64,000 nucleotides of DNA, taken from Glaciimonas sp. PCH181. Lineage in GTDB: Bacteria; Pseudomonadota; Gammaproteobacteria; Burkholderiales; Burkholderiaceae_D. Of the stretch, positions 38,569 through 46,921 are shown in pieces. The DNA lies in the NCBI RefSeq assembly GCF_003056055.1, contig NZ_PYFP01000002.1, positions 558,001-622,000 on the forward strand, in the 5' to 3' direction. The translations under genes and the position numbers were made by a program. The notes beneath the pieces were generated by a model. The model ran no database searches. It saw only the letters and a program-made list of their open reading frames with translations, and was not told where the DNA came from. Each line of letters starts with the position of its first letter. The stretch's first letter is position 1.

Positions 38569-39286
38569 GTCTACATCCCGTCACAACAAAAAAGAGGAAG
38601 GCCATTACGGCCAGTGCATACCATTGGAATTCATAACCGCGATGCTTCTCGATGCCAAGCGAAGGGCTGGGCCAATCGCGGACAAGGCTATCGTGGTTAT
38701 CTCCGGTCTGCTCGATCAAAAACGGTTGCAGCTGCAGTTTGCTGGCAGTTGCCAATTCAGGAATTGTCAGATTTTGTACAATAGCACCGGGCTGAAGCGC
38801 CGTCGGCTGCCCTAGTTGCAGCACCCTGCCAGCGTGCTTTACGACCACGCCCTCCACATCAACCACGCCCGCAGGCGTCGGATAGGGCAACAGACTCGCC
38901 CGGCTTTGCGGATTAAGCGGCAACCAACCGCGTTCGACCAGTACATGGACGTTCGAGTTCGCTATTTTAAGCGGCATTAATACATAAAATCCCGGACTAC
39001 CTTTATAACTGCGATTGTCCAGATAGACTGGCCAATTCTGCACAAACTCGCCGCGTACTGTCACGCGCCGATATTCTATCTGATCAACATTTTGTAAAGC
39101 AGCGCTCAGTTGCAGCGGTGCTTCCATGCTGCGCTGCTTCATGGCGTCTTCAATCGCTTGTTTTTGATCACCACGGCGGGTTTGCCATTGCGCCAGCGAA
39201 ATACCCAGCGCTATTAACAAAACCGTAGCGACAAAAGGAATCAATCGAAAACGGAATCTGAACCTGATCGGCAAACTATTACGCAT
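38522..39286 (-). CDS. SURF1-family cytochrome oxidase assembly protein
   Basis: SURF1 helps insert heme A into subunit I. The 254-residue protein has an N-terminal helix (FVATVLLIALGISLAQWQTRR), a periplasmic domain with EYRRVTVRGEF and VYLDNRSYKGSPGFYVLMPL near residues 71-104 and LVERGWLPLN near 115, and a C-terminal helix with HRGYEFQWYALAVMAFLFF near 215-233. These are the family blocks. The stop lies inside the next gene on the same strand. Confidence 0.93.
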   Translation of the reverse strand: MRNSLPIRFRFRFRLIPFVATVLLIALGISLAQWQTRRGDQKQAIEDAMKQRSMEAPLQLSAALQNVDQIEYRRVTVRGEFVQNWPVYLDNRSYKGSPGFYVLMPLKIANSNVHVLVERGWLPLNPQSRASLLPYPTPAGVVDVEGVVVKHAGRVLQLGQPTALQPGAIVQNLTIPELATASKLQLQPFLIEQTGDNHDSLVRDWPSPSLGIEKHRGYEFQWYALAVMAFLFFVVTGCRHGRKDAKNSSVGERE

Positions 39287-39325
39287 TACAATACCGCCTT
39301 AGTTATCGATTCCTGAAACCCATCC

Positions 39326-39526
39326 ATGAAAATCATTGTTGCCATCGCTTTCATTCTGATCATCGGTAGCCTGGCGTCCGCGCTCGTGTTTTTGATGCGC
39401 GACAAAGGCAAAAGCAATCGTACTGTACAAGCGCTGGCGCTGCGCGTCGGCTTCTCGGTGACGCTGTTCATTCTGCTATTGATTGCCTACAAACTAGGCT
39501 ACATCCAACCTACCGGGATACGCTAA
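39326..39526 (+). CDS. DUF2909-like twin-helix membrane protein
   Basis: This 66-residue protein has two transmembrane helices joined by a short basic loop (RDKGKSNRTVQ). It matches the DUF2909 twin-helix proteins found beside surf1 in Burkholderiales. It is on the strand opposite to the cox genes and starts 40 bases from the surf1 start. Its role is unknown; a part in oxidase assembly is suggested only by position. Confidence 0.82.
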   Translation: MKIIVAIAFILIIGSLASALVFLMRDKGKSNRTVQALALRVGFSVTLFILLLIAYKLGYIQPTGIR

Positions 39527-39691
39527 TCTCGCGCTAGTCGTGATGCACACCGCTGACAATCAGACAAAATATATCTCTGCCGATGCCGCCATTCAGACCG
39601 CTGCGCTGGCTTAAGTGACTCCACCGGCAGCATAATTGCCTGTCGAACATGCCTGGCGGTATTGACGTTATTACCACTTCGTTTTTACCAG

Positions 39692-39716
39692 AAAAAAAGC
39701 CGCACCGAAGTGCGGC
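39692..39716 (-). terminator. UUCG-loop terminator after ctaE
   Basis: Read on the minus strand the stem is GCCGCAC-TTCG-GTGCGGC (39716 to 39699), closed by a stable CUUCGG-type tetraloop and followed by seven T (39698-39692). It would end the ctaC-ctaD-ctaG-ctaE transcript. Confidence 0.9.
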
Positions 39717-39749
39717 CTTTCTTTGAATCTACACTTACTTGTGGTCGAT

Positions 39750-40610
39750 TTACAGCCAATACACCACAACGTACAAACCTAGCCAAACCACGTCGACAAA
39801 GTGCCAATACCAGGCAGCGCCTTCAAACGCGAAATGATTATCCGGTGTGAAATGACCCTTTAGTACCCGATACAACACTACGGACAACATGATCGCGCCG
39901 ACGGTCACATGGAAACCATGGAAACCGGTCAACAGGAAAAACGTTGAACCGTAAACACCGGAAGTCAGTTTAAGGTTGAAATCTTGATACGCTTCCATGT
40001 ACTCAGCAGCTTGAAAACACATAAACGTTGCGCCAAGCAAAATCGTTGCCGCCAACCAAAATGCTGTTTTGCCACGATGACCAGCGCGCAATGCATGGTG
40101 AGAAATCGTCAATGTCACGCCGGATGTCAGCAATAACGCAGTGTTGATCGTAGGGATCGGAAACGGACCCATAGTACGGAATGTCTCGATCGTACCGGCT
40201 GGACCGGTATTACCCCAGTGCGCAGCGAAATCAGGCCACAATATCTTATGGTCCAGATCGGCCAACCAAGGCATCGACACTGTCCGCGCATAAAACAATG
40301 CACCGAAAAATGCCGCAAAAAACATGACTTCGGAGAAAATGAACCAACTCATACTCCAACGAAACGAGGTATCGATACGCGGGCTATACAGGCCGCCTTC
40401 TGATTCGCCAATCGCATCGCCGAACCACTTATACAAGATAACCAGCAGCGCCAGAATCCCGGCTCCGCACACTTCCGGGGCGAAAGGAACACTATTCACC
40501 CAGGCCGCAGCACCTAACATCGTCAAAAGCAGCGCTGCACCACCTAGTACAGGCCATCTAGATGGACCTGGCACAAAATAGTAAGGTGCATTACCTTGTT
40601 GAGAACTCAT
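39750..40610 (-). CDS. ctaE: Cytochrome c oxidase subunit III
   Basis: The 286-residue membrane protein has seven helices. Family landmarks are PYYFVPGPSRWPVLG near the start, WFIFSEVMFFAAFFGALFYAR near residues 88-108, and FLLTGFHGFHVTVGAIML near 227-244. The ATG at 40610 is chosen because GGGAG lies ten bases upstream; earlier in-frame starts (ATG at 40616, GTG at 40628) would place that site inside the gene. It is last in the structural-gene run. Confidence 0.96.
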   Translation of the reverse strand: MSSQQGNAPYYFVPGPSRWPVLGGAALLLTMLGAAAWVNSVPFAPEVCGAGILALLVILYKWFGDAIGESEGGLYSPRIDTSFRWSMSWFIFSEVMFFAAFFGALFYARTVSMPWLADLDHKILWPDFAAHWGNTGPAGTIETFRTMGPFPIPTINTALLLTSGVTLTISHHALRAGHRGKTAFWLAATILLGATFMCFQAAEYMEAYQDFNLKLTSGVYGSTFFLLTGFHGFHVTVGAIMLSVVLYRVLKGHFTPDNHFAFEGAAWYWHFVDVVWLGLYVVVYWL

Positions 40611-40649
40611 TTCCATCTCCCGATACACATTTTAAATAATTTCTTGAGC

Positions 40650-40865
40650 TTACTGAGCGACAACCAGTTTCACAATCGTGACCAATATTGCAATGAAAAT
40701 TGCGGCACCGATAACACCGGCAATTATCACATGCACCGGATTTAAACCGGCCGCATCGCTTTCGTAATCTTTCTTTTTACGTACGCCGAAGAATCCCCAC
40801 AATACCGCTTTGACCGTCGCGCCAAATGAAATCTTACGGCGACTTGCCTTCTTCAGATCCGACAT
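40650..40865 (-). CDS. DUF2970 small membrane protein
   Basis: A 71-residue protein with a basic N-terminus (SDLKKASRRK), the segment VKAVLWGFFGVRKKKDYE and one C-terminal transmembrane helix. This is the DUF2970 pattern. It lies between ctaG and ctaE, the usual position in Burkholderiales, and has AAGGG before its ATG. Its function is not known to me; a role in oxidase assembly or stability is plausible. Confidence 0.85.
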   Translation of the reverse strand: MSDLKKASRRKISFGATVKAVLWGFFGVRKKKDYESDAAGLNPVHVIIAGVIGAAIFIAILVTIVKLVVAQ

Positions 40866-40983
40866 TTATGTCCCTTTATACCGCTTACCGCTGCTATCCC
40901 TCTAACAGTCAGACCAACAACAATTCCTTACCTGCTAATTACTTGAAACGCTATCGATGAAGATCCGATTGCGCATTCAGACA

Positions 40984-41562
40984 TTAAGCAGGCTTTGCGA
41001 CCACTGGTTTGGTGATCTCAAAAAAAGTATAAGACAACAAAATTGAAGTCACATTCTTAGGTATCGCTGGATCAATATAAAACACTACCGGAAACTCTTT
41101 GGCCTGATTCGGCCCCAACGTCTGTTGCGTAAAACAGAAACATTCCACTTTCTTAAAGAAGGCCCCTGCTTCCATCGGTGCGTAACTCGGAATCGCCTGC
41201 GCATCCATCGTGCGCGCTTCTTTATTCACGACCTCATAAATGACTTGCGTCATTTCACCCGGATGTACTTGCAAACTGCTCACAGTCGGACGGAAACGCC
41301 AGGCTCCGCGCGAATTACCGTCAAACTCCACCGTAATAGTCCGCGATTTATCAACCTGCGTGTTACTAGGTGCGACGACGGTTGAGTCTTGCGGTGTCAG
41401 GAAATTGACACCAGTAAGCGCGCAAATCGAGCGATATACCGGCACCAGACCATAACCAAAAGCGAACATCAACCCGGCAATCACGATTAGTTTGCCGAGC
41501 ATCTTCCGATTCAACTGCGACGCATAAGAACGGTGTTCGTTATCGGGGCTTGGTGCGCTCAT
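40984..41562 (-). CDS. ctaG: Cox11/CtaG copper chaperone
   Basis: Cox11/CtaG delivers copper to the CuB site of subunit I. The 192-residue protein has one N-terminal transmembrane helix (LIVIAGLMFAFGYGLVPVYRSICALTGVN, with the conserved YRxxC) and a periplasmic immunoglobulin-like domain. The copper site is ECFCFTQQTL near residues 140-149. Its start overlaps the stop of the 35-residue gene upstream (TGATG). Confidence 0.95.
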   Translation of the reverse strand: MSAPSPDNEHRSYASQLNRKMLGKLIVIAGLMFAFGYGLVPVYRSICALTGVNFLTPQDSTVVAPSNTQVDKSRTITVEFDGNSRGAWRFRPTVSSLQVHPGEMTQVIYEVVNKEARTMDAQAIPSYAPMEAGAFFKKVECFCFTQQTLGPNQAKEFPVVFYIDPAIPKNVTSILLSYTFFEITKPVVAKPA

Positions 41563-41669
41563 CAGGTAAACCAGACACGGTTAATAATGATCCCTACAAA
41601 GAACGCGATAGCAATCGATGCCAGCAGCAATGCAGTACGTAAATTGTTCGGTTTTTTTCTATCAGACAT
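41562..41669 (-). CDS. Cytochrome oxidase small assembly protein, 35 residues
   Basis: Translation from the ATG at 41669 gives 35 residues: a basic N-terminus (MSDRKKPNNLR), one transmembrane helix (ALLLASIAIAFFVGIII) and a short NRVWFT end. A gene of this kind commonly sits between ctaD and ctaG in Burkholderiales and is annotated as a small oxidase assembly protein. The stop overlaps the ctaG start, which supports its being translated. The exact role is unknown. Confidence 0.82.
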   Translation of the reverse strand: MSDRKKPNNLRTALLLASIAIAFFVGIIINRVWFT

Positions 41670-41702
41670 GGTGAGTCGGCAGGCCAAGGCCTGCCTTTCC
41701 TA

Positions 41703-43313
41703 TCATTTTACGGTCGGTGGCACTTCAAATGTATGGAATGGCGCTGGACTTGGTACAGTCCATTCCAGACCTTCCGCGCCTTCCCATGGTTTCGCAGGGG
41801 CTTTTACACCGCCTTTGATAGAAGGGATAACCACGAAGAACAAGAAGTAGATTTGGCTGAGACCAAAACCAAACGCACCAATCGACGCCAGCATATTGAA
41901 GTCGGTGAATTGCGCAGGGTAATCGGCGATACGACGCGGCATACCGGCCAGGCCAAGGAAATGCATCGGGAAAAAGGTAACGTTAAAAGTGATCAACGAT
42001 GCCCAGAAGTGAATCTTGCCGCGTGTTTCGTTGTACATGAAACCGGTCCACTTTGGACTCCAGTAATAGTAACCACCGAACAAACCGAACAATGAACCAG
42101 CCACCAATACATAGTGGAAATGGGCCACTACGTAATAAGTATCCTGCATCTGGATATCAATCGGTGTCACAGCCAGAATCAGACCGGTGAAACCACCCAT
42201 GGTGAAAACGAAGATGAAACCAACAGCGAACAACATCGGGGTTTCAAACGTCATCGAACCACGCCACATTGTCGCGATCCAGTTAAATATCTTCACGCCT
42301 GTCGGAACAGCGATCAGCAATGTTGCGTACATGAAGAACAACTGCGCAGTCACTGGCATACCAGTGGTGAACATATGATGCGCCCAGACGATAAACGACA
42401 GAATCGCAATCGATGCAGTTGCATACACCATCGAAGCGTAACCAAACAATTGCTTACGGGCGAAGGCCGGGATGATCTGCGAAATGATACCGAACGCTGG
42501 CAGAATCATAATGTATACCTCTGGATGACCGAAGAACCAGAAAATATGTTGATACATCACTGGATCGCCGCCACCAGCAGCATTAAAGAATGACGTGCCG
42601 AAATGACGATCAGTCAGCGTCATGGTAATCGCACCAGCCAAGACCGGCATAACAGCGATCAACAGGTAAGCAGTAATTAACCAGGTCCAGCAAAACATTG
42701 GCATCTTCATCAATGTCATGCCAGGCGCACGCATGTTCAGTACGGTGGTGATGATGTTGATTGAACCCATGATCGACGATGCACCCATGATATGGATAGC
42801 AAAAATTGCCATGTCCATACCAGGTCCCATCTGAGTTGACAGTGGTGCATATAGCGTCCAGCCAGCAGCGGTTGCGCCGCCGGGGACTAGAAACGATGTC
42901 AACAGCAGAATCGCGGCCGGTGGCATTAACCAGAATGAGAAGTTATTCATCCGGGCAAAAGCCATGTCGGATGCGCCGATTTGCAGCGGGATCATCCAGT
43001 TAGCAAAGCCAACGAAGGCCGGCATAATCGCACCGAACACCATGATGATGCCGTGCATCGTGGTCAGCTGATTAAAGAATTCCGGCTTGAAGAATTGCAT
43101 CCCAGGCTGAAATAATTCTGTCCGAATCAATAATGCCAGGACGCCGCCTGATAGCAGCATAGTGAACGAAAACCATAAATACAACGTACCAATATCTTTA
43201 TGATTCGTCGCAAACAACCACCGGCGCCAGCCTGTCGGAACGTCATGCGCGTGGTCATCATGGTGATGGTCGTGAGAATGATCGTGTGCGTGATCGACTA
43301 CTGTTGTGCTCAT
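41703..43313 (-). CDS. ctaD: Cytochrome c oxidase subunit I
   Basis: The catalytic subunit of the aa3-type oxidase, with 536 residues and twelve helices. It holds heme a, heme a3 and CuB. Clear landmarks are WLFATNHKDIGTLY near residues 33-46, LTTMHGIIMVFG near 88-99 (heme a ligand), FWFFGHPEVYIMILP near 261-275 with the His-Tyr cross-link, WAHHMFTTG near 314-322 (CuB histidines) and VVAHFHYVL near 396-404. The N-terminus has a His/Asp-rich stretch of 18 residues before the first helix. GGAG precedes the ATG. Confidence 0.98.
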   Translation of the reverse strand: MSTTVVDHAHDHSHDHHHDDHAHDVPTGWRRWLFATNHKDIGTLYLWFSFTMLLSGGVLALLIRTELFQPGMQFFKPEFFNQLTTMHGIIMVFGAIMPAFVGFANWMIPLQIGASDMAFARMNNFSFWLMPPAAILLLTSFLVPGGATAAGWTLYAPLSTQMGPGMDMAIFAIHIMGASSIMGSINIITTVLNMRAPGMTLMKMPMFCWTWLITAYLLIAVMPVLAGAITMTLTDRHFGTSFFNAAGGGDPVMYQHIFWFFGHPEVYIMILPAFGIISQIIPAFARKQLFGYASMVYATASIAILSFIVWAHHMFTTGMPVTAQLFFMYATLLIAVPTGVKIFNWIATMWRGSMTFETPMLFAVGFIFVFTMGGFTGLILAVTPIDIQMQDTYYVVAHFHYVLVAGSLFGLFGGYYYWSPKWTGFMYNETRGKIHFWASLITFNVTFFPMHFLGLAGMPRRIADYPAQFTDFNMLASIGAFGFGLSQIYFLFFVVIPSIKGGVKAPAKPWEGAEGLEWTVPSPAPFHTFEVPPTVK

Positions 43314-43331
43314 CTCAATCTCCTAATTCAA

Positions 43332-44501
43332 TTACTTACGCGCAGCCAGCACTTCAGCCGGTTGAACAATGTTTTCTGCTGCTTTGTTGGACCAAGTATT
43401 ACGGGTGTAAGTAATCACCGCAGCAATTTCGGTATCCGACAAGACAGCCTTCCATGCCGGCATCTGCATAGAACCGTCAACTTTACCTTCGAGCACAACA
43501 TGAATCTGGGCAGCACGTGGACCGTTCACAACGGGATCGCCGTCCAATGCAGGGAATGCGCCTGGAACACCTTTACCGGTCGCTTGATGACAAGCTGCGC
43601 AATTCGCCACGTAGACTTTTTCGCCGCGTGTTTTCAGTTCGTCGATAGTCCAGACTTTACTTGGATCGTCCGCTTGCGCAGCCATTTCCTTCTTCTTGCC
43701 ATCGACCCATTTGGTATAGTCGGCATCGCTGACTACCTTAACGACGATTGGCATGAAGGCGTGATCTTTACCGCACAACTCGACGCATTGACCGCGATAA
43801 GTACCAATTTTCTCAGCCTTAAACCATGTATCGCGCACGAAACCGGGAATAGCATCTTGCTTGACGCCGAATGCCGGAATACCCCAGGAATGAATCACAT
43901 CGTTAGCGGTAGTGATGATACGAACTTTTTTATTGACCGGAACGATGACTTCGTTATCGACTTCCAGCAAATAGTTATCGTTTTTAACTTTGGTCGGATC
44001 GACGATTTGTTCATGCGGGGTCGACAGGTTGGACAGGAAAGAAATTCCCTCGCCCTCGCCCTTTAGATAATCGTAGCCCCACTTCCATTGCATCCCGGTG
44101 GCCTTGATCGTCAAGTCAGCATTTGACGTATCTTTCATCGCCACGACCGTTTTGGTCGCTGGTAATGCCATCCCGATAACGATCAGGAAGGGCACCACAG
44201 TCCATGCGATTTCAACTGTTGTGCTTTCGTGGAAACTAGCCGATTTGTGACCGCGCGATTTGCGATGCTTCACAATCGAATAAAACATGACGCTGAATAC
44301 CGCGACGAAGATCACCAGACAGATAATCAGCATCCACGTATGCAAGTCGTAAATCTGTTGCGCAATTTGCGTCACCGGTGGCTGAAAATTCAATTGCAGT
44401 ACCGCAGGACCGCCAACGCTGTCATTCACTGCCCACGACGGCAATGCCGTCAGGGATAGCGCACCAAGCATTAACGATATAAGGCGCTTCGCATATTTCA
44501 T
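43332..44501 (-). CDS. ctaC: Cytochrome c oxidase subunit II with fused cytochrome c domain
   Basis: The 389-residue subunit has a signal sequence, two helices, a CuA cupredoxin domain and a C-terminal c-type cytochrome domain. The CuA ligands are in HSWGIPAFGVKQDAIPG near residues 207-223 and CVELCGKDHAFMP near 242-254. The heme-binding motif is CAACHQATGKG near 303-313 with a likely Met ligand in MQMPAWK. This caa3-like fusion means cytochrome c can donate locally. It follows a DUF2244-like gene and precedes ctaD. Confidence 0.97.
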   Translation of the reverse strand: MKYAKRLISLMLGALSLTALPSWAVNDSVGGPAVLQLNFQPPVTQIAQQIYDLHTWMLIICLVIFVAVFSVMFYSIVKHRKSRGHKSASFHESTTVEIAWTVVPFLIVIGMALPATKTVVAMKDTSNADLTIKATGMQWKWGYDYLKGEGEGISFLSNLSTPHEQIVDPTKVKNDNYLLEVDNEVIVPVNKKVRIITTANDVIHSWGIPAFGVKQDAIPGFVRDTWFKAEKIGTYRGQCVELCGKDHAFMPIVVKVVSDADYTKWVDGKKKEMAAQADDPSKVWTIDELKTRGEKVYVANCAACHQATGKGVPGAFPALDGDPVVNGPRAAQIHVVLEGKVDGSMQMPAWKAVLSDTEIAAVITYTRNTWSNKAAENIVQPAEVLAARK

Positions 44502-44533
44502 GTTTACCCCAAAAGCCCAAAATTATAATTCTA

Positions 44534-44989
44534 TCAACTACCAGACGCGCCTTCGTGCTGCAGCTCTTGCCGCAACTCCCTCACAAATTCGCGCCGCTTC
44601 CATTCCGTCAAAAACCGACCCACTTCAACCCGGACACCATCCGCTTCCAGACAAATCAATTCTCTGCGAGAAGATTTCCCCCTAATCTGGATTGAACGTA
44701 ATGCCAGTCTGTATTGTCGAACTTTCTGTGCCTGTATCAGCTCTACCAACAGGCAATCATCCTGCATAGCGATGTGCTCGCGATCAGTTGCGTGTCTTGC
44801 ATACACCAAAAATGCTATGCCAACGGCAAGCATTTCGAGCGTTGCAAACAGCAACACAAACCAGGCTCCGCGCAACACACACACGGCGGCAACCAAGAAT
44901 GACGTGCCACACATACACGCGTAAAAAGTAGCCAGTTGACGCGGTGCAATTGCGCAATTCCGCTTCAAATCCCATTCACGCCGGATCAT
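44534..44989 (-). CDS. DUF2244-like membrane protein
   Basis: The 151-residue protein (ATG at 44989) begins MIRREWDLKRNCAIAP and has two adjacent transmembrane helices (residues 20-65) followed by a cytoplasmic beta-rich part with IQIRGKSSRRELICLEADGVRVEVGRFL. This is the DUF2244 pattern. It lies at the head of the cox operon, 32 bases before ctaC, as in several Burkholderiales and alpha-proteobacteria. GAGG precedes the ATG by nine bases. An upstream in-frame start is less likely. Confidence 0.83.
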   Translation of the reverse strand: MIRREWDLKRNCAIAPRQLATFYACMCGTSFLVAAVCVLRGAWFVLLFATLEMLAVGIAFLVYARHATDREHIAMQDDCLLVELIQAQKVRQYRLALRSIQIRGKSSRRELICLEADGVRVEVGRFLTEWKRREFVRELRQELQHEGASGS

Positions 44990-45044
44990 TGTGTAGTACC
45001 TCAATGCTTGTAACGCCCCTGTCCGCACAAGCTAAAACCTTCGA

Positions 45045-45088
45045 AGTATAAGGGGTAACGGGGCTTATTATCAAGGAGAAATAAGCCC
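45045..45088 (-). promoter_or_regulatory. Candidate cox operon promoter with overlapping inverted repeat
   Basis: On the minus strand TTGATA (45074-45069) and TATACT (45050-45045) are separated by 18 bases, a good sigma-70 match, about 55 bases before the DUF2244 start. A 9-bp perfect inverted repeat, GGGCTTATT (45061-45069) and AATAAGCCC (45080-45088), overlaps the -35 region and could be an operator. A second small inverted repeat, CCTGTTT/AAACAGG, lies upstream at 45189-45210. Confidence 0.5.
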
Positions 45089-45267
45089 TGAAAGCCAAGT
45101 GAAGAACTTTCAACCCGCACTAAAATTACGGGTAAATTCGCTACACAGAAGATCAACGCCATCCTTACGGCCAAACCCCACGATATCGCCTGTTTTGCCC
45201 CATAAACAGGGCGTAATTTAAATACCGTTTGAATACGGGTAGGCATAATAGAGTGTTGTTTTATGCG

Positions 45268-46452
45268 CTAATTTAAATCCGCTAACGGGTGAGCTGCACG
45301 TTTTTCGCCCGACCAAGGCCCGATAAAAAATCCATCAATCCAGTCGCTAGCGACACTTTCTAATGTTGCATGCAACCATTTCGGCTGCCGATCCTTATCA
45401 ATAATCAATGCACGAACCCCCTCCGAAAAATCGGCCCGCGCGGCGCAATGTAACGACACCACATATTCCAGCCGAAAAATTTCAGCCAAAGACAAATGTT
45501 GCGTCCGCCGCTGCAGCGCATACGAAAGACACGCCGAGCCGGGACTGCCCGCCACCAATGTTGCGATCGCCTTTTGCAGCCAGACATCGTCTGTATTCAG
45601 CGTGACAATCGCATCCACAATTTCCGCCAAAGTTGGCTCGCTGCAAAGCTGATTAATCAGCGCGAAGTTTTGCCACAGCGGCGCAGACGCTAACGCGGCA
45701 TCCTCCGCAGAGATCGCGCTGCGTTGCAGCAAACGCGTCAATAAAACATCGTCGTCATGGCCAGACCAAGGTTGCGTCAGCAAAGCATCCAACACCGCTT
45801 GCTTGTTGGCTTGCGCAATATGATAGTCGGCAAGCTTGGCGAAAATAGCATCCGCCGCGCCAATCGAAGCGCCGGTCAATGCCAAAAAGAGACCAACCTG
45901 ACCCGGCATGCGGTTCAAAAACCACGTCCCGCCGACGTCCGGATATAAGCCGATAGTGATCTCAGGCATGGCCAATCGTGATTTTTCCGTGACCACGCGA
46001 TGGCTGGCACCCGCCATTAAACCGATGCCGCCGCCCATCACAATGCCATGTCCCCATGCAAGAATTGGCTTTGGGAAGGTATGAATCAAATAATCGAGTC
46101 GGTATTCACGCTCAAAAAAAGCACCGGCGTAAGTATTACCCTGAATATTTTCAGGATCATCCGAAGCGTGATGCTCCAGCATCGTGCGATACAAATGCTG
46201 CAAATCGCCGCCAGCGCAAAAGGCTTTTTCACCGGCCGCCTGAATAACGACGACGGCAATTTGCGGATCAGACGCCCATTTGCGCAATTGCGGATCTAGC
46301 AAATCCACCATCTCCAACGAAATCGCATGCAAAGTCTTTTCTGAATTCAGCGTGGCGATGCCGATGCGTTTGCCATTCTGTGTTGCGCGCTCTTCAAATA
46401 AAACCGGTGGCAAAACTAATGGTGCCAATACTTCTGAAATCCCCTGAGTCAT
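45268..46452 (-). CDS. 3-hydroxyisobutyryl-CoA hydrolase-like enzyme
   Basis: A 394-residue crotonase-superfamily protein of the ECH_2 type. Members hydrolyse 3-hydroxyisobutyryl-CoA in valine degradation. The segment AFCAGGDLQHLY near residues 76-87, the oxyanion part GIVMGGGIGLMAGASHRVVTE near 135-155 and PEITIGLYPDVGGTWFLNR near 163-181 are characteristic. GAGG precedes the ATG. It stands alone. A LiuR-like palindrome lies 230 bases upstream, consistent with branched-chain amino acid control. Confidence 0.88.
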   Translation of the reverse strand: MTQGISEVLAPLVLPPVLFEERATQNGKRIGIATLNSEKTLHAISLEMVDLLDPQLRKWASDPQIAVVVIQAAGEKAFCAGGDLQHLYRTMLEHHASDDPENIQGNTYAGAFFEREYRLDYLIHTFPKPILAWGHGIVMGGGIGLMAGASHRVVTEKSRLAMPEITIGLYPDVGGTWFLNRMPGQVGLFLALTGASIGAADAIFAKLADYHIAQANKQAVLDALLTQPWSGHDDDVLLTRLLQRSAISAEDAALASAPLWQNFALINQLCSEPTLAEIVDAIVTLNTDDVWLQKAIATLVAGSPGSACLSYALQRRTQHLSLAEIFRLEYVVSLHCAARADFSEGVRALIIDKDRQPKWLHATLESVASDWIDGFFIGPWSGEKRAAHPLADLN

Positions 46453-46681
46453 TTCACATCCTCGATTGATCCACTATTTAACATTCCCCCACTGCTTCAT
46501 TGGGGCTTTTTCGATTTTGACGTGCTTATAACGTGCTTTCAACCTACATCTAACGGTCTAAACAGCGCTAAAACACCCGCAGGCGGCGCTCTTGAATGGT
46601 GTCGTCACCATCTAAAATTGGGCTGTCTTACTGCAAGATTACGACTTGAAGTCGGTGTTTTCCGCAGAATAGCAAGAATTG
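46453..46681. other. Gene-free part upstream of the 3-hydroxyisobutyryl-CoA hydrolase gene
   Basis: The 469-bp gap between this gene and the fasciclin gene holds no supported gene. It contains a LiuR-like palindrome (46682-46697) and the fasciclin-gene terminator (46761-46792). The stretch here is probably leader. A 113-codon plus-strand frame through it has no ribosome site and includes the terminator, so it is rejected. Confidence 0.5.
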
Positions 46682-46697
46682 ACGTTTACGTAAACGT
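46682..46697. promoter_or_regulatory. 16-bp perfect palindrome, LiuR-like operator
   Basis: ACGTTTACGTAAACGT is a perfect palindrome, within the larger TTGACGTTTACGTAAACGTG. It resembles operators reported for the MerR-type regulator LiuR of branched-chain amino acid and fatty acid use in proteobacteria; the match is from memory. On the minus strand TTTACG and TATTCT with 17 bases between them overlap it, aimed at the hydrolase gene. On the plus strand TTGACG-N16-TATAAA also overlaps it, but no gene follows. Confidence 0.45.
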
Positions 46698-46760
46698 GAC
46701 TATAAAACGCGTCCGCAAAACCAGGGATGAGGGGATGAAAAAAATGCGGCAGCGCACAAC

Positions 46761-46792
46761 AAAAAAAGGGCGACGCTTGGAGCACGTCGCCC
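46761..46792 (-). terminator. Rho-independent terminator of the fasciclin gene
   Basis: Read on the minus strand, GGGCGACG (46792-46785) and CGTCGCCC (46775-46768) form an 8-bp stem with a 9-base loop followed by seven T (46767-46761). It lies about 130 bases after the fasciclin stop. Confidence 0.9.
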
Positions 46793-46921
46793 TAACTCAC
46801 AGCCACCAGAAAACCAACAACATTCAACAGCCAGCGACGTATCGACACGCTATTGACGTTTGAATTTTTATCTCTGCCCTAAACAGAGATCGCTGCATTA
46901 AATCTCAAAGATCAGTTCAAA

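Noticed and set aside
43250..43313. His-rich N-terminus of subunit I as a novelty
   Set aside because: His/Asp-rich tails at this position are, as far as I recall, common in Burkholderiales subunit I proteins.
45001..45246. 81-codon minus-strand frame upstream of the DUF2244 gene
   Set aside because: It covers the promoter and inverted repeat and has no recognised family; a real gene cannot be excluded but is not supported.
46487..46514. CCCC/GGGG hairpin followed by T on the plus strand
   Set aside because: No plus-strand gene precedes it and the stem is weak.
46522..46863. 113-codon plus-strand frame
   Set aside because: No ribosome site, includes the fasciclin terminator and the palindrome.
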